In this document: positions 7,644 to 16,089 of the stretch, piece after piece
Position numbering within the stretch: position 1 is the first letter of the stretch
Layout of the letters: each line of letters begins with the position of its first letter
Assembly: GCF_021601625.1 (NCBI RefSeq)
Contig: NZ_BQHR01000001.1
Span: 310,001-374,000, forward strand
Direction: 5' to 3'
Source of the DNA: Pseudomonas paraglycinae
GTDB lineage: Bacteria; Pseudomonadota; Gammaproteobacteria; Pseudomonadales; Pseudomonadaceae
DNA: 64,000 nt
Program-made: the position numbers and the translations under genes
Notes under the pieces: model-generated
Databases searched by the model: none
Told to the model about the DNA's origin: nothing
The model's input: the letters and a program-made list of their open reading frames with translations, nothing else

Positions 7644-9449
7644 ATGAGTGACGTACCGCCCAAAGCGGAACAGGATTCCAGCCTGAAGATCTACTTTCGG
7701 CTGTTGGGGTACGTAAAGCCCTATATCGGCCTTTTCCTTCTGAGTATCGTTGGCTTCGTGATTTTTGCCTCCACCCAGCCAATGCTGGCGGGAATACTCA
7801 AATATTTTGTCGATGGCCTGAGCAATCCCGAAGCGGTGCTCTTTCCCAATGTTCCTTATCTCAAGGACCTGCAGTTGTTGATGGCCGTGCCGCTGCTGAT
7901 CATTCTGATCGCTGCCTGGCAGGGGCTGGGGTCGTTTCTCGGCAACTTTTATCTGGCGAAAGTATCGCTGGGACTGGTGCATGACCTGCGCATCGAGTTG
8001 TTCAACAAACTGCTGGTGCTGCCCAATCGTTATTTCGACACCCATAATTCAGGGCATCTGATTTCGCGCATCACGTTCAACGTGACCATGGTGACCGGTG
8101 CCGCCACCGATGCCATCAAGGTGGTTATCCGTGAAGGCCTGACGGTGGTGTTTCTGTTCGCCTATCTGCTCTGGATGAACTGGAAGCTGACCCTCGTCAT
8201 GCTGGCGATCCTTCCGTTGATTGCCTTAATGGTGGGGAGTACCAGCAAGAAATTCCGCAAGCAGAGCAAGAAGATCCAGGTGGCCATGGGCGACGTGACT
8301 CACGTGGCTTCCGAAACCATCCAGGGCTATCGCGTGGTGCGCAGTTTTGGTGGCGAGAGCTATGAAGAGCGCCGCTTTGCCGCCGCCAGCCAGAGCAACA
8401 CCGACAAGCAATTGCGCATGACCAAGACCGGAGCGGTCTATACGCCCATGCTGCAGCTGGTGATCTACAGCGCCATGGCCGTGCTGATGTTCCTGGTGCT
8501 GTTCCTGCGTGGCGATGCCACGGCCGGTGATCTGGTGGCGTACATCACGGCCGCGGGTCTGCTGCCCAAGCCGATCCGGCAGTTGTCGGAGGTCAGTTCG
8601 ACCATCCAGAAAGGGGTTGCCGGTGCCGAAAGCATTTTCGAGCAACTGGACGTAGAACCTGAAGTGGATAACGGTACGGTGGAGCGTGACCGGGTCAGCG
8701 GCCATCTGCAGGTACGCAACCTCAGTTTCACTTACCCGGGCACCGAGCGCGAAGTGCTGAAGAACATCAACTTCAGTGCGGCGCCAGGCCAGATGATCGC
8801 ACTGGTGGGTCGCTCCGGTAGCGGCAAGTCGACTCTCGCCAGCCTGATTCCGCGTTTCTATCATCACGATATCGGGGAGATTCTGCTCGATGACGTCGAG
8901 ATCGAAGATTACCGATTGCGCAACCTGCGTCGCCACGTTGCACAGGTCACCCAGCATGTGACCCTGTTCAACGACACGATTGCCAACAACATCGCCTACG
9001 GCGACTTGGCCGGTGCTCCCCGGGCCGATATCGAAAAGGCCGCTACCGACGCCTACGCAATGGACTTCATCTCGCAAATGCCCGAAGGCCTGGACACCCA
9101 GGTCGGGGAAAATGGCGTGTTGCTGTCCGGCGGTCAGCGTCAGCGCCTGGCGATAGCACGGGCGTTGTTGAAGAATGCACCGCTGCTGATTCTCGATGAG
9201 GCGACATCGGCACTGGATACCGAATCCGAGCGGCACATTCAGGCAGCGCTGGATCACGTCATGAAGGGCCGCACCACGCTGGTCATCGCTCATCGCCTCT
9301 CGACGATCGAGAAGGCCGATCTGATTCTGGTGATGGATCAGGGCCAGATTGTCGAACGTGGCACCCACGCACAGTTGCTGGCGCAGAACGGCTACTACTC
9401 GCGTCTGCATGCGATGGGCCTGGATGCTCCGGCTGAAGACATCGCCTGA
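7644..9449 (+). CDS. msbA: Lipid A export ABC transporter MsbA
   Basis: 601 residues, the usual MsbA length. The N-terminal half holds six membrane helices of an ABC exporter. The nucleotide-binding domain has Walker A Gly-Arg-Ser-Gly-Ser-Gly-Lys-Ser near residue 388, signature Leu-Ser-Gly-Gly-Gln near 495 and Walker B Leu-Leu-Ile-Leu-Asp-Glu near 515, then His-Arg-Leu-Ser. The homodimer flips core-lipid A across the inner membrane using ATP. ATG 7644 is chosen over GTG 7632 because it gives the family-typical N-terminus. Downstream lies a stable hairpin. Confidence 0.93.
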   Translation: MSDVPPKAEQDSSLKIYFRLLGYVKPYIGLFLLSIVGFVIFASTQPMLAGILKYFVDGLSNPEAVLFPNVPYLKDLQLLMAVPLLIILIAAWQGLGSFLGNFYLAKVSLGLVHDLRIELFNKLLVLPNRYFDTHNSGHLISRITFNVTMVTGAATDAIKVVIREGLTVVFLFAYLLWMNWKLTLVMLAILPLIALMVGSTSKKFRKQSKKIQVAMGDVTHVASETIQGYRVVRSFGGESYEERRFAAASQSNTDKQLRMTKTGAVYTPMLQLVIYSAMAVLMFLVLFLRGDATAGDLVAYITAAGLLPKPIRQLSEVSSTIQKGVAGAESIFEQLDVEPEVDNGTVERDRVSGHLQVRNLSFTYPGTEREVLKNINFSAAPGQMIALVGRSGSGKSTLASLIPRFYHHDIGEILLDDVEIEDYRLRNLRRHVAQVTQHVTLFNDTIANNIAYGDLAGAPRADIEKAATDAYAMDFISQMPEGLDTQVGENGVLLSGGQRQRLAIARALLKNAPLLILDEATSALDTESERHIQAALDHVMKGRTTLVIAHRLSTIEKADLILVMDQGQIVERGTHAQLLAQNGYYSRLHAMGLDAPAEDIA

Positions 9450-9453
9450 TCCC

Positions 9454-9484
9454 GACGACAGGATGGGACTGCCCCATCCTGTCG
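9454..9484 (+). terminator. Hairpin after msbA
   Basis: GACAGGATGGG and CCCATCCTGTC form an 11-bp perfect stem with a short loop directly after the msbA stop. The following bases are GCCCTTCGG, not a U-run, so termination may be partial. The next 150 bp to the sulfotransferase are AT-richer and probably hold that gene's promoter. Confidence 0.55.
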
Positions 9485-9638
9485 CCCTTCGGGGCGTGCA
9501 ATGCGCTTCCGAGATATGTATCCGTTTCTTTACGCTTCTTGACCAAACTTGAATAAATCCCGGTAACACGCTTGTTAAGGTTCTCGAACGAACTTTGACT
9601 TCAATCGAGAGGGCCATCCCTTTCGCGTGGGTACTGCG

Positions 9639-10343
9639 ATGCTGCAACGTTATCTCTGGAAGCTGTTGCCCAAGGCACAGCGGCAATTTCTGCTGGATCG
9701 ACTGTCAGTCGTGGACCGTCAGGTCGTGAACAAGTCGATGTCTGCGAATCGGCACTACCCCCCATCGTTCGCGCAGCGTTCCTGTCTGTTTATCCACGTG
9801 CCCAAATGCGCCGGCAGCAGTATCTGTACGGCGATGTTCAACGGCAGGACTCCGGGTCACCTGCCGCTGTACTGGTACGAGCAGCAGTTTCCCGAGCAGT
9901 ATGCCGCTGCGTACAAGTTTGCTTTCGTACGAGATCCTCTGGAGCGGGCGTATTCGGCTTATGCGTTTCTCCACGGCAATACGTTGAGCGGGCGTGATCA
10001 TGCCGCGCAGCAACTGGTTCGGCAGTACCGGGACTTCGACGATTTCATTGCCCGCTGGCTGCATACGGAGACGATCTCGCGACAACTGCATTTTGCCGCA
10101 CAGAGCGATTTTTTGACCGACTCGCTGGGCCATCTGGCCATGGATTTCATCGGCTATCAGGAGCACCTGGAGCGGGATTTTCAGATTGTCTGCGAGCAGT
10201 TGGGGATGGTGTGTCAGCTGCCACACGTCAACGTTTCCGTGCTGCGCCAGCCGACCAAGGCGCGAGAGTTCTGCTCCTTGCGTACACGGCGTTTGGTACG
10301 TCGGGTTTATCAACGCGACTATGAGTTGCTCGGTTATGAATGA
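9639..10343 (+). CDS. Sulfotransferase family protein (PAPS-dependent)
   Basis: 234-residue protein with both PAPS-binding signatures of sulfotransferases: a 5'-phosphosulfate loop His-Val-Pro-Lys-Cys-Ala-Gly-Ser-Ser at residues 53-61, and a 3'-phosphate motif with Arg98 and Ser106 in [11 protein letters not shown]. It resembles the sulfotransferase_2 type that modifies carbohydrates. It overlaps the downstream APS kinase by 8 bp; that enzyme makes the PAPS donor, so the two form one module. Position between msbA and hldE suggests the acceptor is an LPS core or another surface sugar; this is inference. ATG 9639 is chosen over GTG 9627. No signal peptide is seen, consistent with cytoplasmic PAPS use. 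Confidence 0.82.
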   Translation: MLQRYLWKLLPKAQRQFLLDRLSVVDRQVVNKSMSANRHYPPSFAQRSCLFIHVPKCAGSSICTAMFNGRTPGHLPLYWYEQQFPEQYAAAYKFAFVRDPLERAYSAYAFLHGNTLSGRDHAAQQLVRQYRDFDDFIARWLHTETISRQLHFAAQSDFLTDSLGHLAMDFIGYQEHLERDFQIVCEQLGMVCQLPHVNVSVLRQPTKAREFCSLRTRRLVRRVYQRDYELLGYE

Positions 10344-10947
10344 AGTGTTGCCCGGTCTGGCGACCGCATCGGCCATTCGCCCATACAGCTTCACGCTGTC
10401 TGCTCGGGACAGAGCCGCGCTCAAGGCCCAGCGTCCACGTTGCCTGTGGCTGACCGGATTGTCCGGTGCCGGCAAGTCGACCCTGGCCAACACCCTGGAA
10501 GTGCATTTGCATGAATTCGGCCTGCACACGTTTTTGCTCGACGGCGATAACGTGCGCAACGGTTTGTGCCGGGACTTGGGAATGGACGATGCGAGTCGTC
10601 GGGAAAATATCCGGCGCATGGCTGAAGTGGCCCGGTTGATGGTCGACGCCGGCCTGATCGTCATTGTGGCAGCCATCTCGCCGTTCCGGGCGGAACGGGA
10701 GGCAGCGCGAGATCTTTTTGCCGAGGGCGACTTTGTCGAGGTGCATGTGAGCACGTCGCTGAAGGTGTGTGAGCGCCGGGACCCGAAAGGTCTGTACCAG
10801 GCCGTGCGAGAGGGCCGGATCAAGCAGTTCACGGGTATCGACAGCCCTTACGAAGAACCCTCGGCGGCGGAATGCCGGATCGATACGGAAACGGTCGAGC
10901 CGAGAGAAGCCTGCGAGCTGCTGGCGGCTTTTCTGCTTAAAAAATGA
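10336..10947 (+). CDS. cysC: Adenylylsulfate (APS) kinase
   Basis: 203-residue APS kinase: P-loop Gly-Leu-Ser-Gly-Ala-Gly-Lys-Ser at residues 41-48, Asp-Gly-Asp-Asn-Val-Arg at 69-74, active-site Ser115 in Ile-Ser-Pro-Phe-Arg, and Phe-Thr-Gly-Ile-Asp-Ser-Pro-Tyr-Glu near 170. It phosphorylates adenylylsulfate to PAPS using ATP. It is a free-standing enzyme, not fused to an ATP sulfurylase large subunit (CysNC), so it may be dedicated to the overlapping sulfotransferase rather than to sulfate assimilation. The ATG lies inside the last codons of the sulfotransferase gene (8-bp overlap). Confidence 0.92.
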   Translation: MNEVLPGLATASAIRPYSFTLSARDRAALKAQRPRCLWLTGLSGAGKSTLANTLEVHLHEFGLHTFLLDGDNVRNGLCRDLGMDDASRRENIRRMAEVARLMVDAGLIVIVAAISPFRAEREAARDLFAEGDFVEVHVSTSLKVCERRDPKGLYQAVREGRIKQFTGIDSPYEEPSAAECRIDTETVEPREACELLAAFLLKK

Positions 10948-11049
10948 GCAAAAAAGCCAGCTGTTTCATCCTGTTGCAGCCGCCGCACAAGCCTTCGCCA
11001 ACCCTGTGTTAATATCGCGCCCCTGTTCATTTTGTATGTGGGTTGCTCC

Positions 11050-12474
11050 ATGAAGTTGTCCATGCCGCGATTCGATCAAGCCCCTGTCTTGGTGGTCGGC
11101 GATGTCATGCTCGACCGTTACTGGCATGGTGGTACCTCACGGATTTCCCCTGAGGCGCCGGTTCCTGTCGTTAAAGTCGAGCAAATCGAAGACCGCCCGG
11201 GCGGTGCCGCTAACGTTGCCTTGAACATTGCCGCGCTGGGTGCGCCGGCGTCGCTGGTCGGTGTGACCGGTGACGACGAAGCCGCCGACAGCCTGAGCAA
11301 CAGCCTCAAGGGTGCGGGCGTGCGAGCCTTGTTCCAGCGCATCGCGCATCAGCCGACCATCGTCAAGCTACGGGTCATGAGCCGGCACCAGCAATTGCTG
11401 CGTATCGACTTCGAAGAACCGTTCGCCACCGACGCACTGGCCCTCGGCGCGCAGGTCGACGATCTGCTCGAAGGCATCAAGGTGCTGGTGCTGTCCGACT
11501 ACGGCAAGGGCGCCCTGAAAAACCATCAGGCGCTGATCCAGGCCGCCCGTGCCAAAGGCATTCCGGTGCTGGCCGACCCGAAGGGCAAAGATTTCTCGAT
11601 CTACCGTGGCGCGAGCCTGATCACCCCGAACCTCAGCGAGTTCGAAGCCATCGTCGGCGGTTGCGCCGATGAGCACGAGCTGGTGACCAAGGGCGCGACG
11701 CTGATGCACGACCTGGATCTCGGCGCACTGCTGGTGACCCGTGGCGAACACGGCATGACCCTGTTGCGTCCGGATCATCCGGCGCTGCATTTGCCTGCAC
11801 GGGCCCGTGAAGTGTTCGACGTGACCGGCGCCGGCGACACGGTGATTTCAACCCTGGCAGCCGCAATTGCCGCTGGCGAAGAACTGCCGCACGCGGTGGC
11901 GCTGGCCAATCTGGCGGCGGGCATCGTCGTCGGCAAGCTGGGTACCGCGGCGATCAGCGCCCCTGAGCTGCGTCGCGCCATCCAGCGTGAAGAAGGTTCC
12001 GAACGTGGTGTGCTGGGTCTGGAGCAACTGCTGCTGGCAGTCGCCGATGCCCGTGCGCACAACGAGAAAATCGTGTTCACCAACGGCTGCTTCGACATCC
12101 TGCACGCCGGCCACGTGACCTACCTCGAGCAGGCGCGGGCCCAGGGCGATCGCCTGATCGTCGCGATCAACGACGATGCTTCGGTCAGCCGCCTGAAAGG
12201 GCCGGGCCGTCCGATCAACAGCGTTGACCGGCGCATGGCGGTTCTCGCCGGTCTCGGCGCGGTGGACTGGGTGATCAGCTTCGCTGAGGGCACCCCGGAA
12301 AACCTGCTGCGCGAGGTCAAGCCGGACGTGCTGGTGAAGGGCGGCGATTACGGCATCGACCAGGTTGTCGGCGCGGATATCGTCAAAGCCTACGGCGGCA
12401 CCGTTAAGGTTCTGGGGCTGGTGGAAAACAGCTCGACCACGGCGATTGTGGAAAAAATCCGCAAATCCGAGTGA
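11050..12474 (+). CDS. hldE: Bifunctional heptose 7-phosphate kinase / heptose 1-phosphate adenylyltransferase HldE
   Basis: 474 residues, the usual HldE length. Residues 1-320 form a PfkB/ribokinase domain (Gly-Gly-Ala-Ala-Asn near 50, Asp-Val-Thr-Gly-Ala-Gly-Asp near 257). Residues 340-474 form a nucleotidyltransferase with Asn-Gly-Cys-Phe-Asp-Ile-Leu-His-Ala-Gly-His. It makes ADP-heptose for the LPS inner core in the cytoplasm. ATG 11050 is the family start. A TAATAT box at 11010-11015 could be a -10 element, without a clear -35. The gene ends in a strong terminator. Confidence 0.95.
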   Translation: MKLSMPRFDQAPVLVVGDVMLDRYWHGGTSRISPEAPVPVVKVEQIEDRPGGAANVALNIAALGAPASLVGVTGDDEAADSLSNSLKGAGVRALFQRIAHQPTIVKLRVMSRHQQLLRIDFEEPFATDALALGAQVDDLLEGIKVLVLSDYGKGALKNHQALIQAARAKGIPVLADPKGKDFSIYRGASLITPNLSEFEAIVGGCADEHELVTKGATLMHDLDLGALLVTRGEHGMTLLRPDHPALHLPARAREVFDVTGAGDTVISTLAAAIAAGEELPHAVALANLAAGIVVGKLGTAAISAPELRRAIQREEGSERGVLGLEQLLLAVADARAHNEKIVFTNGCFDILHAGHVTYLEQARAQGDRLIVAINDDASVSRLKGPGRPINSVDRRMAVLAGLGAVDWVISFAEGTPENLLREVKPDVLVKGGDYGIDQVVGADIVKAYGGTVKVLGLVENSSTTAIVEKIRKSE

Positions 12475-12484
12475 TGCAAACATA

Positions 12485-12535
12485 AAGACCGCGCCTGCGA
12501 TGACTCTCCGGAGTCACTCGCAGGCGCGGTCTTTT
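12485..12535 (+). terminator. Rho-independent terminator after hldE
   Basis: A very long stem (AAGACCGCGCCTGCG with CGCAGGCGCGGTCTT, plus TGACTC/GAGTCA inside) is followed by TTTT. It ends the hldE transcript and, read backwards, lies 3' of the convergent gene at 12541-13509, so it may serve both. Confidence 0.85.
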
Positions 12536-12540
12536 GCCGT

Positions 12541-13509
12541 TCAGGAGTTCACTTTCTTGCGTGGCACGATCTTCTTCAGCAGTTGCTTGGCCTTGCCGCG
12601 CAAGCGCGCCAGCCCGGTGTCCTTGGGCGGTGGGGTCAGACCCTGCTGGCGCAGCCAGTCCTTCCAGCGAATACGCTCGTCGCGCACCAGCCAGCCGTCC
12701 TGCCGGGCGAAACTTTCCGCCAGGTACAGACCGCGAGTGCCCGCCGGGTACAACTGACCTTTCTTCAGCGTGTACAGCTCGGGCAGCGGTTCGCCGTCCT
12801 GCAACGGCATCAAGTACAGATCGGGGCGCTTGCGGTCGAGTCGGGCGACCAGTTGATCGCCTTCCAGCCGTTCATCGACATGGAACAGGCTGAGGTTCTT
12901 GGCTTCCTTGGGCACGTCCAGCCGCAGGTCGTAGATCAATTGCAGGGACGCGGTCGGCAAATGCACGTAGGCCCGCGGCCGTTCAAGCAATTGCAGATTG
13001 GCGCAGCGCACCGGCCGTGCCGAACCGGACAGCGGCGTCAGGCGAAAGGGCAGAGCCTCGCGATAATGCAGCGCCGAGGCATACGGCGCCGGCAGCCAGG
13101 TGTCATTGAAGCGCCCGCCGAGCCAGCCTTCCGGGGTTTCCAGCAGGCATTCTTCGGCGATCTCCTGGATCGCTGTGTGCAGCGGAATGTTCAGCTCATG
13201 GGCCGGCACGTAACCGGAAATCAGCTTGAGCACCACATCGCCGCGATCCTGCCGACGCTGGCGCACCAGCACCCAGTAATCGCGATTCTGCCAGTGCAGC
13301 GTCAGGCGCACCGAGACGCCGAGGTTGGCCAGCTCCAGCGCAAACCGCTCGGCGTCAGCCACGTTGACCGGTTTGCGTCGCTGCAGGGTCTGGGCGAAAT
13401 TCAGCGGCATGCCGACGCTCTGGTAGGTCAGGCCTTCCGACGTGGCTTCGACGAACAGCGGCAGCGTCTTGAAGTTGCTCGGGTTCTTTCTGATGAGCGT
13501 ACGCGGCAT
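12541..13509 (-). CDS. Conserved hypothetical protein with degenerate Nudix-like box
   Basis: 322 residues, no signal peptide or membrane segment, ending in a Lys/Arg-rich tail. Residues 99-122 read Gly-x5-Glu followed by nine residues and then Gln-Glu-Ile-Ala-Glu-Glu. This is close to a Nudix box (Gly-x5-Glu-x7-Arg-Glu-x-x-Glu-Glu) but has two extra residues and Gln for Arg, so hydrolase activity is doubtful. It occupies the place of the uncharacterised PA4993 of P. aeruginosa. It lies 31 bp from the aldo/keto reductase gene on the same strand, so all three minus-strand genes from 15525 down may be one operon. Function unknown. Confidence 0.75.
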   Translation of the reverse strand: MPRTLIRKNPSNFKTLPLFVEATSEGLTYQSVGMPLNFAQTLQRRKPVNVADAERFALELANLGVSVRLTLHWQNRDYWVLVRQRRQDRGDVVLKLISGYVPAHELNIPLHTAIQEIAEECLLETPEGWLGGRFNDTWLPAPYASALHYREALPFRLTPLSGSARPVRCANLQLLERPRAYVHLPTASLQLIYDLRLDVPKEAKNLSLFHVDERLEGDQLVARLDRKRPDLYLMPLQDGEPLPELYTLKKGQLYPAGTRGLYLAESFARQDGWLVRDERIRWKDWLRQQGLTPPPKDTGLARLRGKAKQLLKKIVPRKKVNS

Positions 13510-13540
13510 GTCGGCTCCTGCTTAAGGCCGCGAGGCGGCG

Positions 13541-14353
13541 TCAGTGACCACGAAGGACCTGGGCAACGGTCGCAACGTTATGGGCGAGGTGCAGCGGATT
13601 GATTGTCCCGACAATGGCACTGGCCACGCCGGGCTGGGCGAACAGCAACTCGAAGCTGGCGCGCACCGGATCCACGCCGGGACTCAGGCACACATGACCG
13701 CTGGCCAGTGCCTTTTTCACCAGAATGGCTTTGCCGTGGGCAGCAGCATAGTCAATGACCGCCTTCTCGTTTTGTTCGTTCAAATTGTAGGTGACCATCG
13801 CACAGTCGCCTTGCTCCAGTGCTTTGAGGCCACCGTCGACGGTTTTGCCGGAAAAGCCGAAGCCGCGAATCTTGCCCTCGGCCTTGAGTGCCGCGAGGGT
13901 TGCGTAGACTTCGCTGTCGTTGAGGATCGCCAGATCGTTACCGTCGGAGTGCACCAGCACCAGGTCGATAAAATCGGTTTCAAGACGTTGCAGGGTGCGC
14001 TCCACCGACATCCGAGTGTGAGCGGCGCTGAAGTCGTGGGTCGACTGGCCGTCGACAAATTCTTCGCCGACCTTGCTGACGATCACCCAGTCCTGACGCT
14101 GACCGCGCAGCAACGGGCCGAGACGTTCCTCGCTGCGGCCATAGGCCGGTGCGGTGTCGATCAGGTTGATGCCCAGCTCCCGCGCCTGCTTGAGCAACAT
14201 GCGCGCGGCGTCGTCGTCGGGAATCTGGAAGCCGTTGGGGTATTTCACGCCCTGGTCGCGGCCGAGTTTGACGGTGCCCAGGCCCAGTGGCGAAACCAGC
14301 AGGCCGGTGCTGCCCAGTGGGCGATGCAGATCGTGCAGGGTCGGCAGGCTCAT
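13541..14353 (-). CDS. Aldo/keto reductase
   Basis: 270-residue TIM-barrel oxidoreductase. Family features seen: an early Gly-Leu-Gly-Thr-Val motif, Leu-Ile-Asp-Thr-Ala-Pro-Ala-Tyr-Gly-Arg-Ser-Glu-Glu near residues 59-71 (catalytic Asp and Tyr), and Asp-Leu-Val-Leu-Val-His-Ser near 128 with the catalytic His. It reduces an aldehyde or ketone with NAD(P)H; the substrate is unknown. Its ATG overlaps the stop of the FAD oxidoreductase gene by 4 bp (ATGA), so the two are co-translated redox partners. Confidence 0.85.
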   Translation of the reverse strand: MSLPTLHDLHRPLGSTGLLVSPLGLGTVKLGRDQGVKYPNGFQIPDDDAARMLLKQARELGINLIDTAPAYGRSEERLGPLLRGQRQDWVIVSKVGEEFVDGQSTHDFSAAHTRMSVERTLQRLETDFIDLVLVHSDGNDLAILNDSEVYATLAALKAEGKIRGFGFSGKTVDGGLKALEQGDCAMVTYNLNEQNEKAVIDYAAAHGKAILVKKALASGHVCLSPGVDPVRASFELLFAQPGVASAIVGTINPLHLAHNVATVAQVLRGH

Positions 14354-15525
14354 GGCAGCAGTTGCTCCCAGGCGGGAACACCCATCGGTGGTTTTGGCAG
14401 CTCGGGCAGCGGAGCCGGGTGGCTTGGCTGGATGCCGTCGCGTTCGAGGGACGCGATCACGCGGTCAGCGAAGTCTGGCGCCAGGGCCAGTTTGGTTGGC
14501 CAGCCGACCAGCAGGCGACCTTCTTCAGCGAGGAAGGCGTTGTCTGGACGGGTAAGACCGGTTTGCAGCGGTTCGGCGCGATCGACGCGCAGGGTCGCCC
14601 ATTGCACGGTGCTCAGGTCGATCCATGGCAACAACTGGCCAAGTTCTTTTTTAGCGGTGGCGATCTGTTCGGCCGGCTCACGGGCCACGCCTTCGGACTC
14701 GGCAATGTCGCCGCCCAGATACCAGACCCACTGGCCGTCAGCGGCCGGGTGGGTGGTCACGGTGATGCGCGGCTTGGTGCCGCCACCGAGGCAGTGCGCG
14801 TACAGCGGCTTCAGGCCCGGGCCTTTCGCGATGATCATGTGCAGCGGCCGGCGTTGCATGGCCGGATGAGTCAGGCCCAAAGCAGTCAGCAGGTCGGCGG
14901 TACCGGCACCGGCGCTGAGGACGATGCGCTGGGCACGGATCTCACGGCCGTCGACTTTCAGGCCAACCAGCACGCCGCTTTCCAGCAGCGGCTCGATGGT
15001 CTGGCCGGCGAGCAGACCGTCACCCGACAGGTCGGCCAGACGCTGGATCAGGCTCGGCACGTCGATCACCAGTTCGGCGAGGCGGTAGACCTTGCCCTTG
15101 AAACGCTTGTCTTGCAGGGCCGCCGGCAGTTGATCGCCCTTGACCTGATCGACCCGGCCACGCACCGCTTTGCTGGCGAAGAAACTGGTCAGATTGCCAG
15201 CGAGGGTGCCCGGCGACCACAGGTAATGGGCTTCGGACAGCAGGCGCACGCCGGTCAGGTCCAGTTCACCGTTACCGGCCAGGGCTTCACGCCAGCGGCG
15301 CGGCATGTCGGCGATGGCTTCCGAGGCGCCGGTCAGTGCACCGTGCAGCGCGTACTTGGCGCCGCCGTGGATGATGCCCTGGGACTTCACACTCTGCCCG
15401 CCGCCGAGGCTGGCGCTTTCCACCAGCACGGTCGAGAAACCCTGGCGACGCAGGCGCGCGTTCAGCCAGAGACCGGCGACACCCGCGCCGACAATCAGCA
15501 CGTCGGTGGAAATTGGAGATGGCAT
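14350..15525 (-). CDS. FAD-dependent oxidoreductase (DAO family)
   Basis: 391 residues. The N-terminus carries a Rossmann dinucleotide-binding motif, Val-Gly-Ala-Gly-Val-Ala-Gly-Leu at about residues 11-18, followed by the Glu of the ADP-ribose site near residue 36, typical of the D-amino-acid-oxidase/glycerol-3-phosphate-dehydrogenase superfamily. No membrane segment. The substrate is not evident. It is the first gene of a short minus-strand operon with the aldo/keto reductase. In P. aeruginosa the equivalent pair is PA4991-PA4992 (from memory), also uncharacterised. Confidence 0.83.
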   Translation of the reverse strand: MPSPISTDVLIVGAGVAGLWLNARLRRQGFSTVLVESASLGGGQSVKSQGIIHGGAKYALHGALTGASEAIADMPRRWREALAGNGELDLTGVRLLSEAHYLWSPGTLAGNLTSFFASKAVRGRVDQVKGDQLPAALQDKRFKGKVYRLAELVIDVPSLIQRLADLSGDGLLAGQTIEPLLESGVLVGLKVDGREIRAQRIVLSAGAGTADLLTALGLTHPAMQRRPLHMIIAKGPGLKPLYAHCLGGGTKPRITVTTHPAADGQWVWYLGGDIAESEGVAREPAEQIATAKKELGQLLPWIDLSTVQWATLRVDRAEPLQTGLTRPDNAFLAEEGRLLVGWPTKLALAPDFADRVIASLERDGIQPSHPAPLPELPKPPMGVPAWEQLLP

Positions 15526-15609
15526 GCAACGACCTCAGTGTTCAAGACGAGGGCGCAGTATACAGACTCGGGGAAAAGGGGATTTGTCGATGATCAACAG
15601 AGGGAAGGC

Positions 15610-15647
15610 ATGAGCCCTTACAGGAGCGAGTGCCTGCAAGGGCTCAT
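15610..15647. terminator. Hairpin between the SMR transporter and the FAD oxidoreductase
   Basis: ATGAGCCCTT at 15610-15619 pairs with AAGGGCTCAT at 15638-15647, with CAGG/CCTG inside. It lies just after the 3' end of the SMR gene (minus strand) and before the FAD oxidoreductase start, so it probably separates the two transcripts. No U-run is present. Confidence 0.5.
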
Positions 15648-15654
15648 GTGAGGA

Positions 15655-15987
15655 TCAATGGCCGGCCGTTTTCGAGAACAGCTGAATCACCACCACGCCG
15701 AGCACGATCAGCGCCATCCCGAGCATCGCCGGGATATCCAGCTTTTGCCCGTAGATGAACAGCGCCGCGACGCTGACCATCACGATGCCCATGCCGGCCC
15801 ACACCGCGTAGGCCACGCCCACCGGCACGCTGCGCACCACCAGGGTCAGCATCCAGAACGCGATGGCGTAGCCGACGATGACCAGCACCAGTGGCAATGG
15901 CGTGCTGAAGCCTTTGACGGCTTTCATCGAAACGGTCGCGATCACTTCGGCACAGATGGCGATGGCCAGGTAGACGTAAGCGTTCAT
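15655..15987 (-). CDS. emrE: Small multidrug resistance (SMR) transporter, EmrE type
   Basis: 110 residues with four transmembrane helices, the exact EmrE length. The essential proton/drug-binding Glu is at position 14, and Tyr60 and Trp63 of the binding pocket are present. Antiparallel dimers export quaternary ammonium and other cationic toxicants using the proton gradient. ATG 15987 is chosen over TTG 15993 because it places Glu at 14 and has AGGA upstream. The divergent LysR regulator starts 102 bp away and may control it. Confidence 0.9.
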   Translation of the reverse strand: MNAYVYLAIAICAEVIATVSMKAVKGFSTPLPLVLVIVGYAIAFWMLTLVVRSVPVGVAYAVWAGMGIVMVSVAALFIYGQKLDIPAMLGMALIVLGVVVIQLFSKTAGH

Positions 15988-16089
15988 GTTCAAATCCTCG
16001 TGTGTAGCGTTGCTTTCTGAGGCGGCATTCTAGTGACTCCCCAGATGGGGTAAAGTCATTACCTATCTGTTTACAAGATGGGTTGGCCG

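Noticed and set aside
8226-9686. 486-codon frame antisense to msbA
   Set aside because: Opposite a strongly conserved ABC exporter; no ribosome site or domain.
13544-15651. Two forward open frames (441 and 454 codons) opposite the aldo/keto reductase and FAD oxidoreductase
   Set aside because: The minus-strand products carry clear catalytic motifs and a 4-bp ATGA overlap; the forward frames are shadows.
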